From Acetobacteraceae bacterium (GTDB lineage: Bacteria > Pseudomonadota > Alphaproteobacteria > Acetobacterales > Acetobacteraceae): DNA of 42,593 nt. Numbering within the stretch: position 1 is the first letter of the stretch; every line of letters begins with the position of its first letter. The translations under genes and the position numbers were made by a program. The stretch covers positions 1 to 42,593 of the forward strand of contig JANWXJ010000134.1 of assembly GCA_025055335.1 (NCBI GenBank), written 5' to 3'. Below, piece after piece: positions 1 to 8,089 of the stretch. The notes beneath the pieces were generated by a model that searched no databases, was not told where the DNA came from, and worked only from the letters and a program-made list of their open reading frames with translations.

Positions 1-302
1 TATCGCTGACGGGGAACCGGCATCCGCCCGCCCCCGGGGGCCGAGAGGCGCCGGCGCAGGTCCGCGCCATGCGCCGCCCCGGCGAGGGCGAAGCACAGCA
101 CGATCCAGCCCGGATCCCCCTCCGACAGCGCGACCCTGAGCGCCGCCAGCAGCGCCGCCCCGGCCAGCAGCAGCAAGGCGAAGGGCCGCAACCCCGGGCC
201 GCGGCCGAGGAAACGGCGAAGCGCCCAGAGCGCGGCGGCCTCGGCGGCAAGCACCGCCAGGGCGAGATCGGCCAGAAGCACGGGGGCGGGCAGGGCGCTC
301 AT
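1..302 (-). CDS. small hydrophobic membrane protein, start overlaps the upstream tspO stop; 3' end at or just past the window edge
   Basis: Hand translation from ATG at 302 (MSALPAPVLLADLALAVLAAEAAALWALRRFLGRG...RMPVPRQR); ATGA overlap with the stop of the 299-781 gene; last codon truncated as TA-. Confidence 0.5.
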   Translation of the reverse strand, partial: MSALPAPVLLADLALAVLAAEAAALWALRRFLGRGPGLRPFALLLLAGAALLAALRVALSEGDPGWIVLCFALAGAAHGADLRRRLSAPGGGRMPVPRQR

Positions 303-781
303 GCGCCGAAGGGGCCGTTCAGCCGCACCACCGCGAGGTTCAGCACGCCCGCGAAGCCGACCCAGGCGAGATAGGGCAGCAGCAGCAGCCCCGCCATGCG
401 CGAGTGCCGCCCGGCGACCCACACGAGCGACGCGACCGACAGGAACAGGAACACCACCTCGATCAGCGCCCAGTCGGGCCGGCGCAGGCCGAAGAACAGC
501 AGGCTCCAGAGCACGTTCAGGAAGCCGTTGAGGGCGAAGGCGACAAGCAGCCACTCCCGCTCGGGCCCCGCCGCTGCCGCGCGCCAGGAGAGAACGCCCG
601 CCATGGCGGTGAGCGAGTAGATCAGCGTCCAGGCCGGGGCGAACAGCCAGTCGGGCGGCTGGAACCAGGGTTTCCTCAGCGCCTGGTACCAGGGGCCTGT
701 GTCCGTCACCGCCCCGCCCACGAAGGCGACGACGAGGGCCGCCCCGGCCGCCAAGGCGACGGGTTTCCACCGCCCGCTCAT
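299..781 (-). CDS. tspO: TspO/MBR family protein (second tandem copy)
   Basis: MSGRWKPVALAAGAALVVAFVGGAVTDTGPWYQALRKPWFQPPDWLFAPAWTLIYSLTAMAG...: TspO hallmarks WYxxLxKPxxxPPxxxFxPxWtxiY; W-rich five-TM pattern. ATGA overlap (778-781) with the upstream copy. Confidence 0.93.
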   Translation of the reverse strand: MSGRWKPVALAAGAALVVAFVGGAVTDTGPWYQALRKPWFQPPDWLFAPAWTLIYSLTAMAGVLSWRAAAAGPEREWLLVAFALNGFLNVLWSLLFFGLRRPDWALIEVVFLFLSVASLVWVAGRHSRMAGLLLLPYLAWVGFAGVLNLAVVRLNGPFGA

Positions 782-1236
782 GCCGCGCGCGGGTTGCGGC
801 GCCAAATGGCGAGGTTCAGCGCGGCGGCGAAGCTCACCCAGGCGAGATAGGGCAGGAGCAGCCACGCGGCGGGCTGGCTGACGGCGGCGAAGGCGGCGAT
901 GGTGGCCGCGATCGAGGCCCACAAGAGCAGGATCCAGCCGAAGGCGAGGTCGGGCCGGCGCAGGCCGAAGAAGATCCAGGACCAGCCGGCGTTGATGGCG
1001 AGATGCCCGGCCCAGACGGCGATTTCCACGCCAAGGCCGGCCTCTCGCCACACCAGCCAGGCGGAGATCGCGATCAGCGTGTAGAGCACCGCCCAGGCGG
1101 GGCCGAACAGCCGGTTCGGCGGCCGCCAGGAGGGCTTGGACAGGCCCTCGTACCAAGCGCCCGGCCGGAAGATCGCGCCCGTGGAGGCGGCGGCGAAGCA
1201 AGCGCCGAGGAAGCCGAACAGCGGCAACAGGTCCAT
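778..1236 (-). CDS. tspO: TspO/MBR family protein (first tandem copy)
   Basis: MDLLPLFGFLGACFAAASTGAIFRPGAWYEGLSKPSWRPPNRLFGPAWAVLYTLIAISAWLVW...: TspO signature. Confidence 0.93.
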   Translation of the reverse strand: MDLLPLFGFLGACFAAASTGAIFRPGAWYEGLSKPSWRPPNRLFGPAWAVLYTLIAISAWLVWREAGLGVEIAVWAGHLAINAGWSWIFFGLRRPDLAFGWILLLWASIAATIAAFAAVSQPAAWLLLPYLAWVSFAAALNLAIWRRNPRAA

Positions 1237-1311
1237 GCCCGTGCTATGGCGGATGCGGCCGGCGGCTGTCGAGCCTCTTGCAACCGGCGCCGGCGGGCCG
1301 ATCTCCGGCGG

Positions 1312-1440
1312 ATGGACCTGCGGGCGGCGGCCGAGTTCGAGTGGGCGATCCTGCTGCTGCTCGCGCTCGCCCTTGCTCTGTGGGAGTTGTGGCGCACGCG
1401 GCGGGCGATCCGCCGCGCGCGGAAGCGGGAACAGGGCTGA
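1312..1440 (+). CDS. small single-TM membrane protein (42 aa)
   Basis: ATG...TGA, MDLRAAAEFEWAILLLLALALALWELWRTRRAIRRARKREQG: one hydrophobic helix plus basic tail. Confidence 0.5.
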   Translation: MDLRAAAEFEWAILLLLALALALWELWRTRRAIRRARKREQG

Positions 1441-1498
1441 GGGAGAGCCGGGCGGCAGGTGCCGGCCCGGGCGCGCGCCCCGCGCGAAACGGGGCGGC

Positions 1499-2143
1499 TC
1501 AGGCGAGCGCTGCCGTGAAGTTCGCCGCCGTCTTGGCCCGCACCTCCTCGAGCGTGACGCCCGGGGCCAGTTCGATCAGCCGCATGTCGGGCGGCCCCTT
1601 GCGGGCAAGGGTGAACACCGCGAGGTCGGTGATCACCATGTCCACCACGCGCTGGCCGGTCAGCGGCAGGGTGCAGGCCGGCACGAGCTTCGGCTGGCCG
1701 CCGGCGGTGTGCTCCATCACCACGATCACCTTCTTCACCCCGGCGACGAGGTCCATCGCCCCGCCCATGCCCTTCACCATCTTCCCGGGGATCATCCAGT
1801 TGGCGAGGTCCCCGTTCTCGGCCACCTGAAGCGCGCCGAGGATCGAGAGGTCGATGTGTCCGCCGCGGATCATCGCGAAGGAGGTGGCGGAATCGAAGAA
1901 GGAGGTGGTGGGCAGCGCCGTCACCGTCTGCTTGCCGGCGTTGATCAGGTCGGGGTCCTCCTCGCCCTCGTAGGGGAAGGGACCGATGCCGAGCATGCCG
2001 TTCTCGCTCTGCAGATGCACCGTCATGCCGGGCGGGATGTGGTTGGCAACCAGCGTCGGGATGCCGATGCCGAGATTCACGTAGAAGCCGTCCTGCAGTT
2101 CGCGGGCGGCGCGGGCGGCCATCTGGTCGCGCGTCCAGGGCAT
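1499..2143 (-). CDS. scoB: 3-oxoacid CoA-transferase subunit B
   Basis: [39 protein letters not shown]: CoA transferase beta-subunit SENG motif region. Confidence 0.93.
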   Translation of the reverse strand: MPWTRDQMAARAARELQDGFYVNLGIGIPTLVANHIPPGMTVHLQSENGMLGIGPFPYEGEEDPDLINAGKQTVTALPTTSFFDSATSFAMIRGGHIDLSILGALQVAENGDLANWMIPGKMVKGMGGAMDLVAGVKKVIVVMEHTAGGQPKLVPACTLPLTGQRVVDMVITDLAVFTLARKGPPDMRLIELAPGVTLEEVRAKTAANFTAALA

Positions 2144-2144
2144 C

Positions 2145-2876
2145 TCACACCTCCTCGCCGGCGGCGGCGGCCGGTTCGCGCTTGCGCACGGTGCGCTGCT
2201 CGATCCGCTTCTCGTAGCCGGGCGGCAGCGGCACGATCCGCTTCACGTAGATGCCGGGTGTGTGGATGTGGTCGGGGTCGATCTGCCCAGGCTCCACCAG
2301 ATGTTCCACCTGCGCCACCGTCACCCGCGCGGCGGTGGCCATGATCGGGTTGAAGTTCCGCGCCGTCTTCCGGTAGACGAGGTTGCCTTCGGTGTCGCCC
2401 ATCCAGGCGTGGATGATCGCCAGATCGGCGAAGATGCCCCGCTCCATCACGTAGGTCTCGCCGTCGAACTCGCGGGTTTCCTTGCCCTCCGCCACCGCGG
2501 TGCCGACGCCCGTGCGGGTGAAGAAGGCCGGGATGCCGGCGCCGCCGGCGCGGATGCGTTCGGCGAGCGTGCCCTGGGGGTTGAACTCGATCTCGAGCTC
2601 CCCGGCGAGATACTGCCTCGCGAAGGTCGCGTTCTCCCCGACATAGGAGGAGATCATCTTGCGGATCTGTCGCGTCTCCAGCAGCAGCCCGAGGCCGGCG
2701 CCGTCGATCCCGGCGTTGTTCGACACGACCGTGAGGTTCTTCACCCCGGAGTCCCGGATCGCCTCGATCAGCGCCGAGGGGATGCCGCACAGGCCGAAGC
2801 CGCCGGAGTGGATCAGCATGCCGTCGCGCAGCAGCCCGGCGAGCGCCGCCTTGGCATCCTTGTAGACCTTGCGCAT
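2145..2876 (-). CDS. scoA: 3-oxoacid CoA-transferase subunit A
   Basis: [56 protein letters not shown]: CoA transferase alpha-subunit GGFGLCGIP motif. Confidence 0.93.
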   Translation of the reverse strand: MRKVYKDAKAALAGLLRDGMLIHSGGFGLCGIPSALIEAIRDSGVKNLTVVSNNAGIDGAGLGLLLETRQIRKMISSYVGENATFARQYLAGELEIEFNPQGTLAERIRAGGAGIPAFFTRTGVGTAVAEGKETREFDGETYVMERGIFADLAIIHAWMGDTEGNLVYRKTARNFNPIMATAARVTVAQVEHLVEPGQIDPDHIHTPGIYVKRIVPLPPGYEKRIEQRTVRKREPAAAAGEEV

Positions 2877-2982
2877 TCGCGGTCCTTCCTGCTGGTGCGG
2901 GCGGAACCTAGTCAGCGCGGAAGGCCGCGGGAAGGGGGTTGCGGCGGGCGCGGCGCGCGGCTATAGGCCGGCACCTCCCCGG

Positions 2983-3058
2983 GGGGCCATAGCTCAGTTG
3001 GGAGAGCGCCTGAATGGCATTCAGGAGGTCAGGGGTTCGACTCCCCTTGGCTCCACCA
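2983..3058 (+). tRNA. tRNA-Ala (anticodon GGC), CCA encoded
   Basis: GGGGCCATAGCTCAGTTGGGAGAGCGCCTGAATGGCATTCAGGAGGTCAGGGGTTCGACTCCCCTTGGCTCCACCA folds as a cloverleaf (acceptor GGGGCCA/TGGCTCC; anticodon stem CTGAA/TTCAG). Confidence 0.97.
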
Positions 3059-3469
3059 GGACGGAGGTTCGATGCCTCGGGCCGCGTTGCGAACCACGCG
3101 GCGCGCCGAATCAGCTCCGACATGTGGTGGAAGCTGGCCGGGGCCTCTCCGGGGTGCCTCCTCCGCGCCAGGGGATGCCGTCGCCGATCCGGCGCTCCGC
3201 CCAAAGAAGAGATCCGCGGCCGGCAGCCATCCGATGGCGCCGTCATCGCCCGCCCATGGCCTGCGCCTGCGGGCCAAGGGCGTCGCCTCCTGCCCGCCTC
3301 GAACGCCCTCAAGACCGGCACCTGACGCAGCCGTCCCATCGCCGTCTTCGCGACAGCGGGACACGTCAATCCGTGGCGCGCCTCACGCGGTACCCGGCCC
3401 GCGCCACGCGATGGAGGCTGGGCCAAGCGCCGCGACAGACCTGCCCGGAGCTTCCGGTCCGCACGCGCC

Positions 3470-3491
3470 CTGCCGCCATCGGGCGGTGCAG
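3470..3491 (-). terminator. possible crtC terminator hairpin
   Basis: CTGCCGCCATCGGGCGGTGCAG (stem CCGCC/GGCGG plus outer CTG/CAG), ~18 nt beyond the crtC stop; no T tract. Confidence 0.35.
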
Positions 3492-3509
3492 AGCGTCCGC
3501 AACCACACC

Positions 3510-4436
3510 CTACCAGAGCCACGCCCGCGGCACCTTGAACGGCAGCATCAGCCGGATCGGCAGGGCCCGGAACCGGTCGAGGTCGAGGCTCTCGTGCACT
3601 CCCTCCACCTCGGCCCCGAACAGCCGCGTGCGGACGACCGAGCGCGCGTAGAACGGCGTGTCCTCGAGGGTGCGTAGCACCGCGACGGATGCCCCGGGGT
3701 CGGCCTGGGTGCGCCGCGCCACGCCCCAGAGGCTGCGCGGCAGCCGCACGAAGGGCGGCGGCGGCAGCTCCTCCACCCCGCCCGCCCGGTCGAACCGCAA
3801 GGCGAGGGACTGGCGGGATCCGTCCCGCCGCCGCGTGTCGTAGAACACCGCCGCCCCGTCGGGCAGCGGGAAGCGGGACCAGTCCCAGTCCACGAAATCC
3901 GCCTCGAGCGGCGCGTCCCCCCAGTTGCCGTCGAGATAGGCGGTGCCCGACCAGCGGAGGGCGGGGGCCTCGAACGCCACCTCCGCCCGGCAGGCGGGCG
4001 CCATCGGGCACCAGCGGTGCCGCCCCGCGGCGTCGAGCGTGAACACCCGACGGTTCACCGGCCCGGGCGTGATGCGCACCTCGCCGCGGAGCGGCCGGGG
4101 AACAGGCGCCGTCACCTCGGCCACCGACACCACCAGCGTCTCCCCGTCCCATGCGAGGGAGGAGGGCCCGAGCCCGAGCCGCATCGGCTCCTGCCGCGCC
4201 GCGCCGCGCCCGCGGTCGGTCAGCGCCCAGCGCCGCGGCCGGCCGTAGAGCGCGACGTTCAGGGCCACGTGGTTCAGCGGATCGGCCGGCCCGCGGTCCC
4301 GCGCGAAGGCGTAGTAGGGCGAGAAGACGCTTCCGAGGAAGGCGATCAGCGTGATGCCGTGCCGCCCGTCGTCGGAGAGGGCATCGGCATACCACCAGGC
4401 GTAGCCGTTCGGCGGAACCGCGACATCGAACGGAAG
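3510..4436 (-). CDS. crtC: carotenoid 1,2-hydratase; 5' end unresolved (no canonical start codon in frame)
   Basis: FDVAVPPNGYAWWYADALSDDGRHGITLIAFLGSVFSPYYAFARDRG...SGTAYLDGNWGDAPLEADFVDWDWSRF: CrtC signature. Overlaps the 3' end of crtD. Confidence 0.88.
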   Translation of the reverse strand, partial: LPFDVAVPPNGYAWWYADALSDDGRHGITLIAFLGSVFSPYYAFARDRGPADPLNHVALNVALYGRPRRWALTDRGRGAARQEPMRLGLGPSSLAWDGETLVVSVAEVTAPVPRPLRGEVRITPGPVNRRVFTLDAAGRHRWCPMAPACRAEVAFEAPALRWSGTAYLDGNWGDAPLEADFVDWDWSRFPLPDGAAVFYDTRRRDGSRQSLALRFDRAGGVEELPPPPFVRLPRSLWGVARRTQADPGASVAVLRTLEDTPFYARSVVRTRLFGAEVEGVHESLDLDRFRALPIRLMLPFKVPRAWLW

Positions 4437-5902
4437 CGGGAGCGGTCGGCGATCACCGCCTCGGCTGCGAGCCTGCCGCTCATCGCCGCCATCGGCACCC
4501 CCGCCCCCGGATGCGCCCCGCCCCCCGCCAGATACAGCCCCGGAATGGCCGATCTCGCTCCGGGGCGGAGGAAGCTCGCCTGCCAGCCATGGGTCGCCCG
4601 GCCGTAGAGCGCGCCCCCCGTCGCCGGGAACAGGGCCGCGAACTCCCTCGGGGTGGTGCGCACCGAGGCCTCCGGCAGCAGGGAGAGCCCCGCCCGCCGC
4701 AGAAGGGCGAAGGTCGTCCTCTCGCATGTCTCGATCTCCGACTCCGGCAGGCCCCCGGTGGCCGGGGCATTGACCAGCACGAGCAGCCGCTCGGCGCCCG
4801 CAGGTGCCCGCGCGTCGTCGCCCCGGTCCTGCGCGCAGACATAGACGGTGGGCGCGCGCGGCAGGCGGCGGCGGGCGAACAGGTCCTCGAACTCCGCCGG
4901 GTAATCGGCCGAGAAGAAGACATTGTGCCGCACGAGCGGCCAGCCCTCGCAGCGGGCGGCAAGACACCAGGTGAGGGCGGAGAGCGACCGCTCGGCCTCG
5001 GGCACGGGGGGGGCCGCCCGCCGCGCCGCCGGCCCGAACAGCCCGGCGGCGAAGGCGGCGGTGTCGGCGTTCGACACCACCGCATCGGCCACGATCCGCT
5101 CGCCCGAGGCGAGCCGCACCCCGGCGGCCCGGCCGCCCTCCACCAGCACCTCTGCCACCTCGGCGCCGTAGCGGAAGACCGCCCCGCGTGCGGCGGCCAG
5201 CCGCGCGAGAGCGCGCGCCACCGCATGCATCCCGCCCTCGACGTACCACACCCCCTGCTGCTCGACATGGGCGATCAGCATCAGCGTCGCCGGTGCGGCG
5301 AAGGGGGAGGAGCCGCAATAGGTCGCGTAGCGCCCGAATAGCGCGCGCAGCCGCGGATCCCGGAAATGCTCCGACAGCGCCGACCAGAGCGTGGCGAAGG
5401 GCGAGATGCGGAGCACCCCGGGCAGCCCCGGCAGCCCGGCGCGCGCCAGGAGCGAGACCGGGTTCGGCCGCTGCCCGCGCACGAAGGGATGCTCGAGCGC
5501 CTGCCAGATCGCGCGCGCGCGGGCGCAGAAGGCGCGGAAGCCGCGCGCCTCGGCCGCGCCGGCGAAGCGGCCGATCTCGGCCTCGCTCTCGGCCACGTCG
5601 GCGAACAGGTCCATCCGGCCGGGCGACCCGTCGAAGGCGTGGCGGGCCAGCACGCGGGCCGGCCGAAGCGCGAGTTCGGCATCGAGCGAGGCGCCGGCCT
5701 CGGCCAGGATCTCCTCGAGGATCGGGCGCAGGGTGAACACCGTCGGGCCGGCATCCATGGCAAGGCCGCCGGCCGTCACCTCGCGCATCTTGCCGCCCGG
5801 GGCGAGGGCGCGCTCGAGCACCGTCACCTCCGCCCCGCGAGCGGCGAGCAGCAGGGCGGCGGAGAGCCCCGCCACCCCCGCCCCGATCACGGCCACCCGC
5901 AT
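4346..5902 (-). CDS. crtD: CrtD-type carotenoid 3,4-desaturase (methoxyneurosporene dehydrogenase)
   Basis: MRVAVIGAGVAGLSAALLLAARGAEVTVLERALAPGGKMREVTAGGLAMDAGPTVFTLRPI: FAD Rossmann motif and CrtI/CrtD family pattern; position next to crtC and divergent from crtE. Confidence 0.93.
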   Translation of the reverse strand: MRVAVIGAGVAGLSAALLLAARGAEVTVLERALAPGGKMREVTAGGLAMDAGPTVFTLRPILEEILAEAGASLDAELALRPARVLARHAFDGSPGRMDLFADVAESEAEIGRFAGAAEARGFRAFCARARAIWQALEHPFVRGQRPNPVSLLARAGLPGLPGVLRISPFATLWSALSEHFRDPRLRALFGRYATYCGSSPFAAPATLMLIAHVEQQGVWYVEGGMHAVARALARLAAARGAVFRYGAEVAEVLVEGGRAAGVRLASGERIVADAVVSNADTAAFAAGLFGPAARRAAPPVPEAERSLSALTWCLAARCEGWPLVRHNVFFSADYPAEFEDLFARRRLPRAPTVYVCAQDRGDDARAPAGAERLLVLVNAPATGGLPESEIETCERTTFALLRRAGLSLLPEASVRTTPREFAALFPATGGALYGRATHGWQASFLRPGARSAIPGLYLAGGGAHPGAGVPMAAMSGRLAAEAVIADRSRFRSMSRFRRTATPGGMPMPSPTTGGTASR

Positions 5903-5929
5903 CGCCCCTGATTCCGTGCTTGCATTGCC

Positions 5930-5947
5930 TGTCAATCTGGCATGACA
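5930..5947. promoter_or_regulatory. putative PpsR/CrtJ site in the crtD-crtE divergent region
   Basis: TGTCAATCTGGCATGACA = exact TGT-N12-ACA. Confidence 0.8.
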
Positions 5948-5997
5948 CTCTGGGGCGACAAAGCGGATTTACAGACGCGCAGCCTCGGAGGACGCCC

Positions 5998-6861
5998 ATG
6001 GACCCGCTCGCCCGCATCGAGTTCGCCCTGGAACGGGCGCTGCGCGCCGCCTGCGGGGTGAACGCCCCGCCGCGCCTCGGCGCGGCACTGCGCCACGCGG
6101 TGTTCCCGGGCGGGGCGCGGGTGCGGCCGAGGCTCGTGATCGCCGCCGCCCTCGCCTGCGGCGACGATGCGCCGGAGCTGGCCGACCGCGCGGCGGCGGC
6201 GATCGAGCTGCTGCACTGCGCCTCTCTCGTGCACGACGACATGCCCTGCTTCGACGACGCGCCGACGCGCCGGGGCAAGCCTTCCGTCCACGCCGCCTTC
6301 GGCGAGCCGCTCGCGCTGCTTGCGGGCGATGGGCTGATCGTCGCCGCCTTCCGCACCCTCTGCGACGTGGACGCGGAATACGCCGCGCGCGTGCCCACGC
6401 TGCTCCGCATCATCGGCGATGCGGTCGGCTCGCCCTCCGGGATCGTCGCGGGCCAGGCCTGGGAATGCGAGCCGAAGGCGGATCTGCACGAATACCAGAA
6501 GGCCAAGACGGCGGCGCTGTTCGCGGGCGCGACCGCCGCCGGCGCCGCCGCCGCGGGGGCCGAGTGGGAGGCCTGGATCCCGCTCGGCGAATGCCTGGGC
6601 GAAGCCTACCAGGTGGCCGACGACATCGCGGACGCGGTCGCCCGGCCGGAGGAGATCGGCAAGCCGGTCGGGCAGGACGCTGCGCTCGGCCGGCCCTCGG
6701 CCGTGCGGGCGCTCGGGCTCAAGGGGGCGCTCAAGCACCTCGAGAGCCTGACGGCTGCGGCCGTGGCCGCCATTCCGCGCTGCCCGGGCAAGCCGGGTCT
6801 CGAGCGCCTGATCCGCCACGAGGCGCGGCGGCTGGTGCCGGCCTCGCTCGCCAACGTCTGA
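5998..6861 (+). CDS. crtE: geranylgeranyl diphosphate synthase
   Basis: GGAGGACGCCCATG start region; ELLHCASLVHDDMPCFDDAPTRRGKPSVH (first DDxxxxD region) and YQVADDIAD (second Asp-rich region). Confidence 0.95.
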   Translation: MDPLARIEFALERALRAACGVNAPPRLGAALRHAVFPGGARVRPRLVIAAALACGDDAPELADRAAAAIELLHCASLVHDDMPCFDDAPTRRGKPSVHAAFGEPLALLAGDGLIVAAFRTLCDVDAEYAARVPTLLRIIGDAVGSPSGIVAGQAWECEPKADLHEYQKAKTAALFAGATAAGAAAAGAEWEAWIPLGECLGEAYQVADDIADAVARPEEIGKPVGQDAALGRPSAVRALGLKGALKHLESLTAAAVAAIPRCPGKPGLERLIRHEARRLVPASLANV

Positions 6862-6862
6862 G

Positions 6863-8002
6863 ATGGCGGCACTCGCCGACCGCGCGCCGTCCGGCCTGCG
6901 GGAGGCGGTGCTGTCGCTGCGCGACCGGCTGGTCGCGAACCCCGCCTTCCGGCGCTGGGCCGCGCGCTTCCCGCTGACGCGGCGGATCGCGCGGAAGCGG
7001 GCGCGGGCGCTGTTCGACCTCTCGGCGGGCTTCGTCTACTCGCAGATCCTCTACGCCTGCGTCCGGCTCGACCTGTTCGCCGTGCTGGCGGAAGGCCCGG
7101 CCGAGGAACGCACCCTCGCCGCGCGCCTCTCCCTGCCGCCCGAGGGTGCTTCGCTGCTGCTGAAGGGGGCCGAGGCGCTCGGTCTCGTGCAGCGTCGGGG
7201 CGCGCTCTGGGGCCTCGGGCCGCTCGGGGCGGCGATGGTCGGCAACCGGGCGGTGGCGGCGATGGTCGAGCACCACGCCGCGCTCTATGCCGATCTTGCC
7301 GATCCGGTGGCGCTGCTGCGCGGGCAGGGCGGCGGCGGGGAGCTCGCGCGGCTGTGGGGCTATGTGCGGGCCGAGGATCCGCGCGCTCTCGGGGCCCAGG
7401 ATGTCGCGCGCTACTCGGCGCTGATGGCCGACAGCCAGACGCTGATCGCCGACGAGGTGCTGGACGCCTTCGACCTCTCGGACCGGCGTCTGCTGATGGA
7501 TGTGGGCGGCGGAGAGGGGGCGTTCCTGATCGCCGCCGGCAGGCGGCATCCGGCGCTGCGGCTTCGCCTGTTCGACCTGCCGGCGGTGGCCGAACGCGCC
7601 CGCGCCCGCTTCGCCGCGGCCGGCATGGCCGCGCGCGCCGAGGCGGTGGGCGGGGATTTCCACCGCGACGCGCTGCCCGGGGGCGCGGATGCCGTCAGCC
7701 TCCTGCGCGTGGTGCACGACCATGACGACGCCGCGGCCGCCCGCCTGCTTGCGCGCGCGCATGCGGCGCTGCCGCCAGGGGGGGTGCTGCTGCTCGCCGA
7801 ACCCATGGCCGGCACGCCGGGCGCCGAGCCGGTGGGTGACGCGTATTTCGGCTTCTACCTGCGCGCGATGGGCAGCGGCCGCCCGCGCCGGGCTGCCGAG
7901 CTGGTGGCGATGCTGCGGGCCGCGGGCTTCGCCGAGGCGCGGCCGGTGCCGACCGCGACACCGCTGCAGACCGGGCTGATCGTGGCGCGCCGCGGCGCCT
8001 GA
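6863..8002 (+). CDS. crtF: hydroxyneurosporene O-methyltransferase
   Basis: SAM-binding LLMDVGGGEGAFLIAAGRRHPALRLRLFDLPAVAERA; classic crtE-crtF-bchC order. Confidence 0.93.
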   Translation: MAALADRAPSGLREAVLSLRDRLVANPAFRRWAARFPLTRRIARKRARALFDLSAGFVYSQILYACVRLDLFAVLAEGPAEERTLAARLSLPPEGASLLLKGAEALGLVQRRGALWGLGPLGAAMVGNRAVAAMVEHHAALYADLADPVALLRGQGGGGELARLWGYVRAEDPRALGAQDVARYSALMADSQTLIADEVLDAFDLSDRRLLMDVGGGEGAFLIAAGRRHPALRLRLFDLPAVAERARARFAAAGMAARAEAVGGDFHRDALPGGADAVSLLRVVHDHDDAAAARLLARAHAALPPGGVLLLAEPMAGTPGAEPVGDAYFGFYLRAMGSGRPRRAAELVAMLRAAGFAEARPVPTATPLQTGLIVARRGA

Positions 8003-8019
8003 CGGCGCTGGCCGCCGTG

Positions 8020-8037
8020 TGTCAGTTTTTCTTGACA
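8020..8037. promoter_or_regulatory. putative PpsR/CrtJ site 1 upstream of bchC
   Basis: TGTCAGTTTTTCTTGACA = exact TGT-N12-ACA. Confidence 0.85.
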
Positions 8038-8059
8038 CACTGGCATGTCGGTCTAGAGT
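8032..8059 (+). promoter_or_regulatory. putative sigma70-type bchC promoter
   Basis: TTGACA-N16-TAGAGT; the -35 lies in PpsR site 1 and the -10 in PpsR site 2. Confidence 0.6.
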
Positions 8060-8063
8060 GACA
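8046..8063. promoter_or_regulatory. putative PpsR/CrtJ site 2 upstream of bchC
   Basis: TGTCGGTCTAGAGTGACA = exact TGT-N12-ACA, 26 bp from site 1 (start to start). Confidence 0.85.
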
Positions 8064-8089
8064 GACCGGACGAGGAGGCGTAGCCCAAG

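Noticed and set aside
1448-1470. Hairpin CCGGGC...GCCCGG between the small ORF and scoB
   Set aside because: Six-bp GC stem with no T tract in GC-rich DNA; too weak to call as a terminator.
2983-3058. tRNA-Ala as a genomic-island attachment site
   Set aside because: No integrase and no duplicated tRNA 3' end was recognized in the window.
3014-3325. Plus-strand 103-aa ORF beginning inside the tRNA
   Set aside because: Starts within tRNA-Ala (RSGVRLPLAPP is tRNA 3' sequence); no family resemblance.
2908-4395. Minus-strand 495-aa ORF (contains GAKGSRTPDLLNAIQALSQLSYGPPG)
   Set aside because: That stretch is the antisense translation of the tRNA-Ala gene, a well-known spurious annotation; the rest is an out-of-frame shadow of crtC.
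3510-6506. 998-aa minus-strand ORF
   Set aside because: Artifact of high GC: only the crtC part is real; the rest is out-of-frame crtD and antisense crtE.
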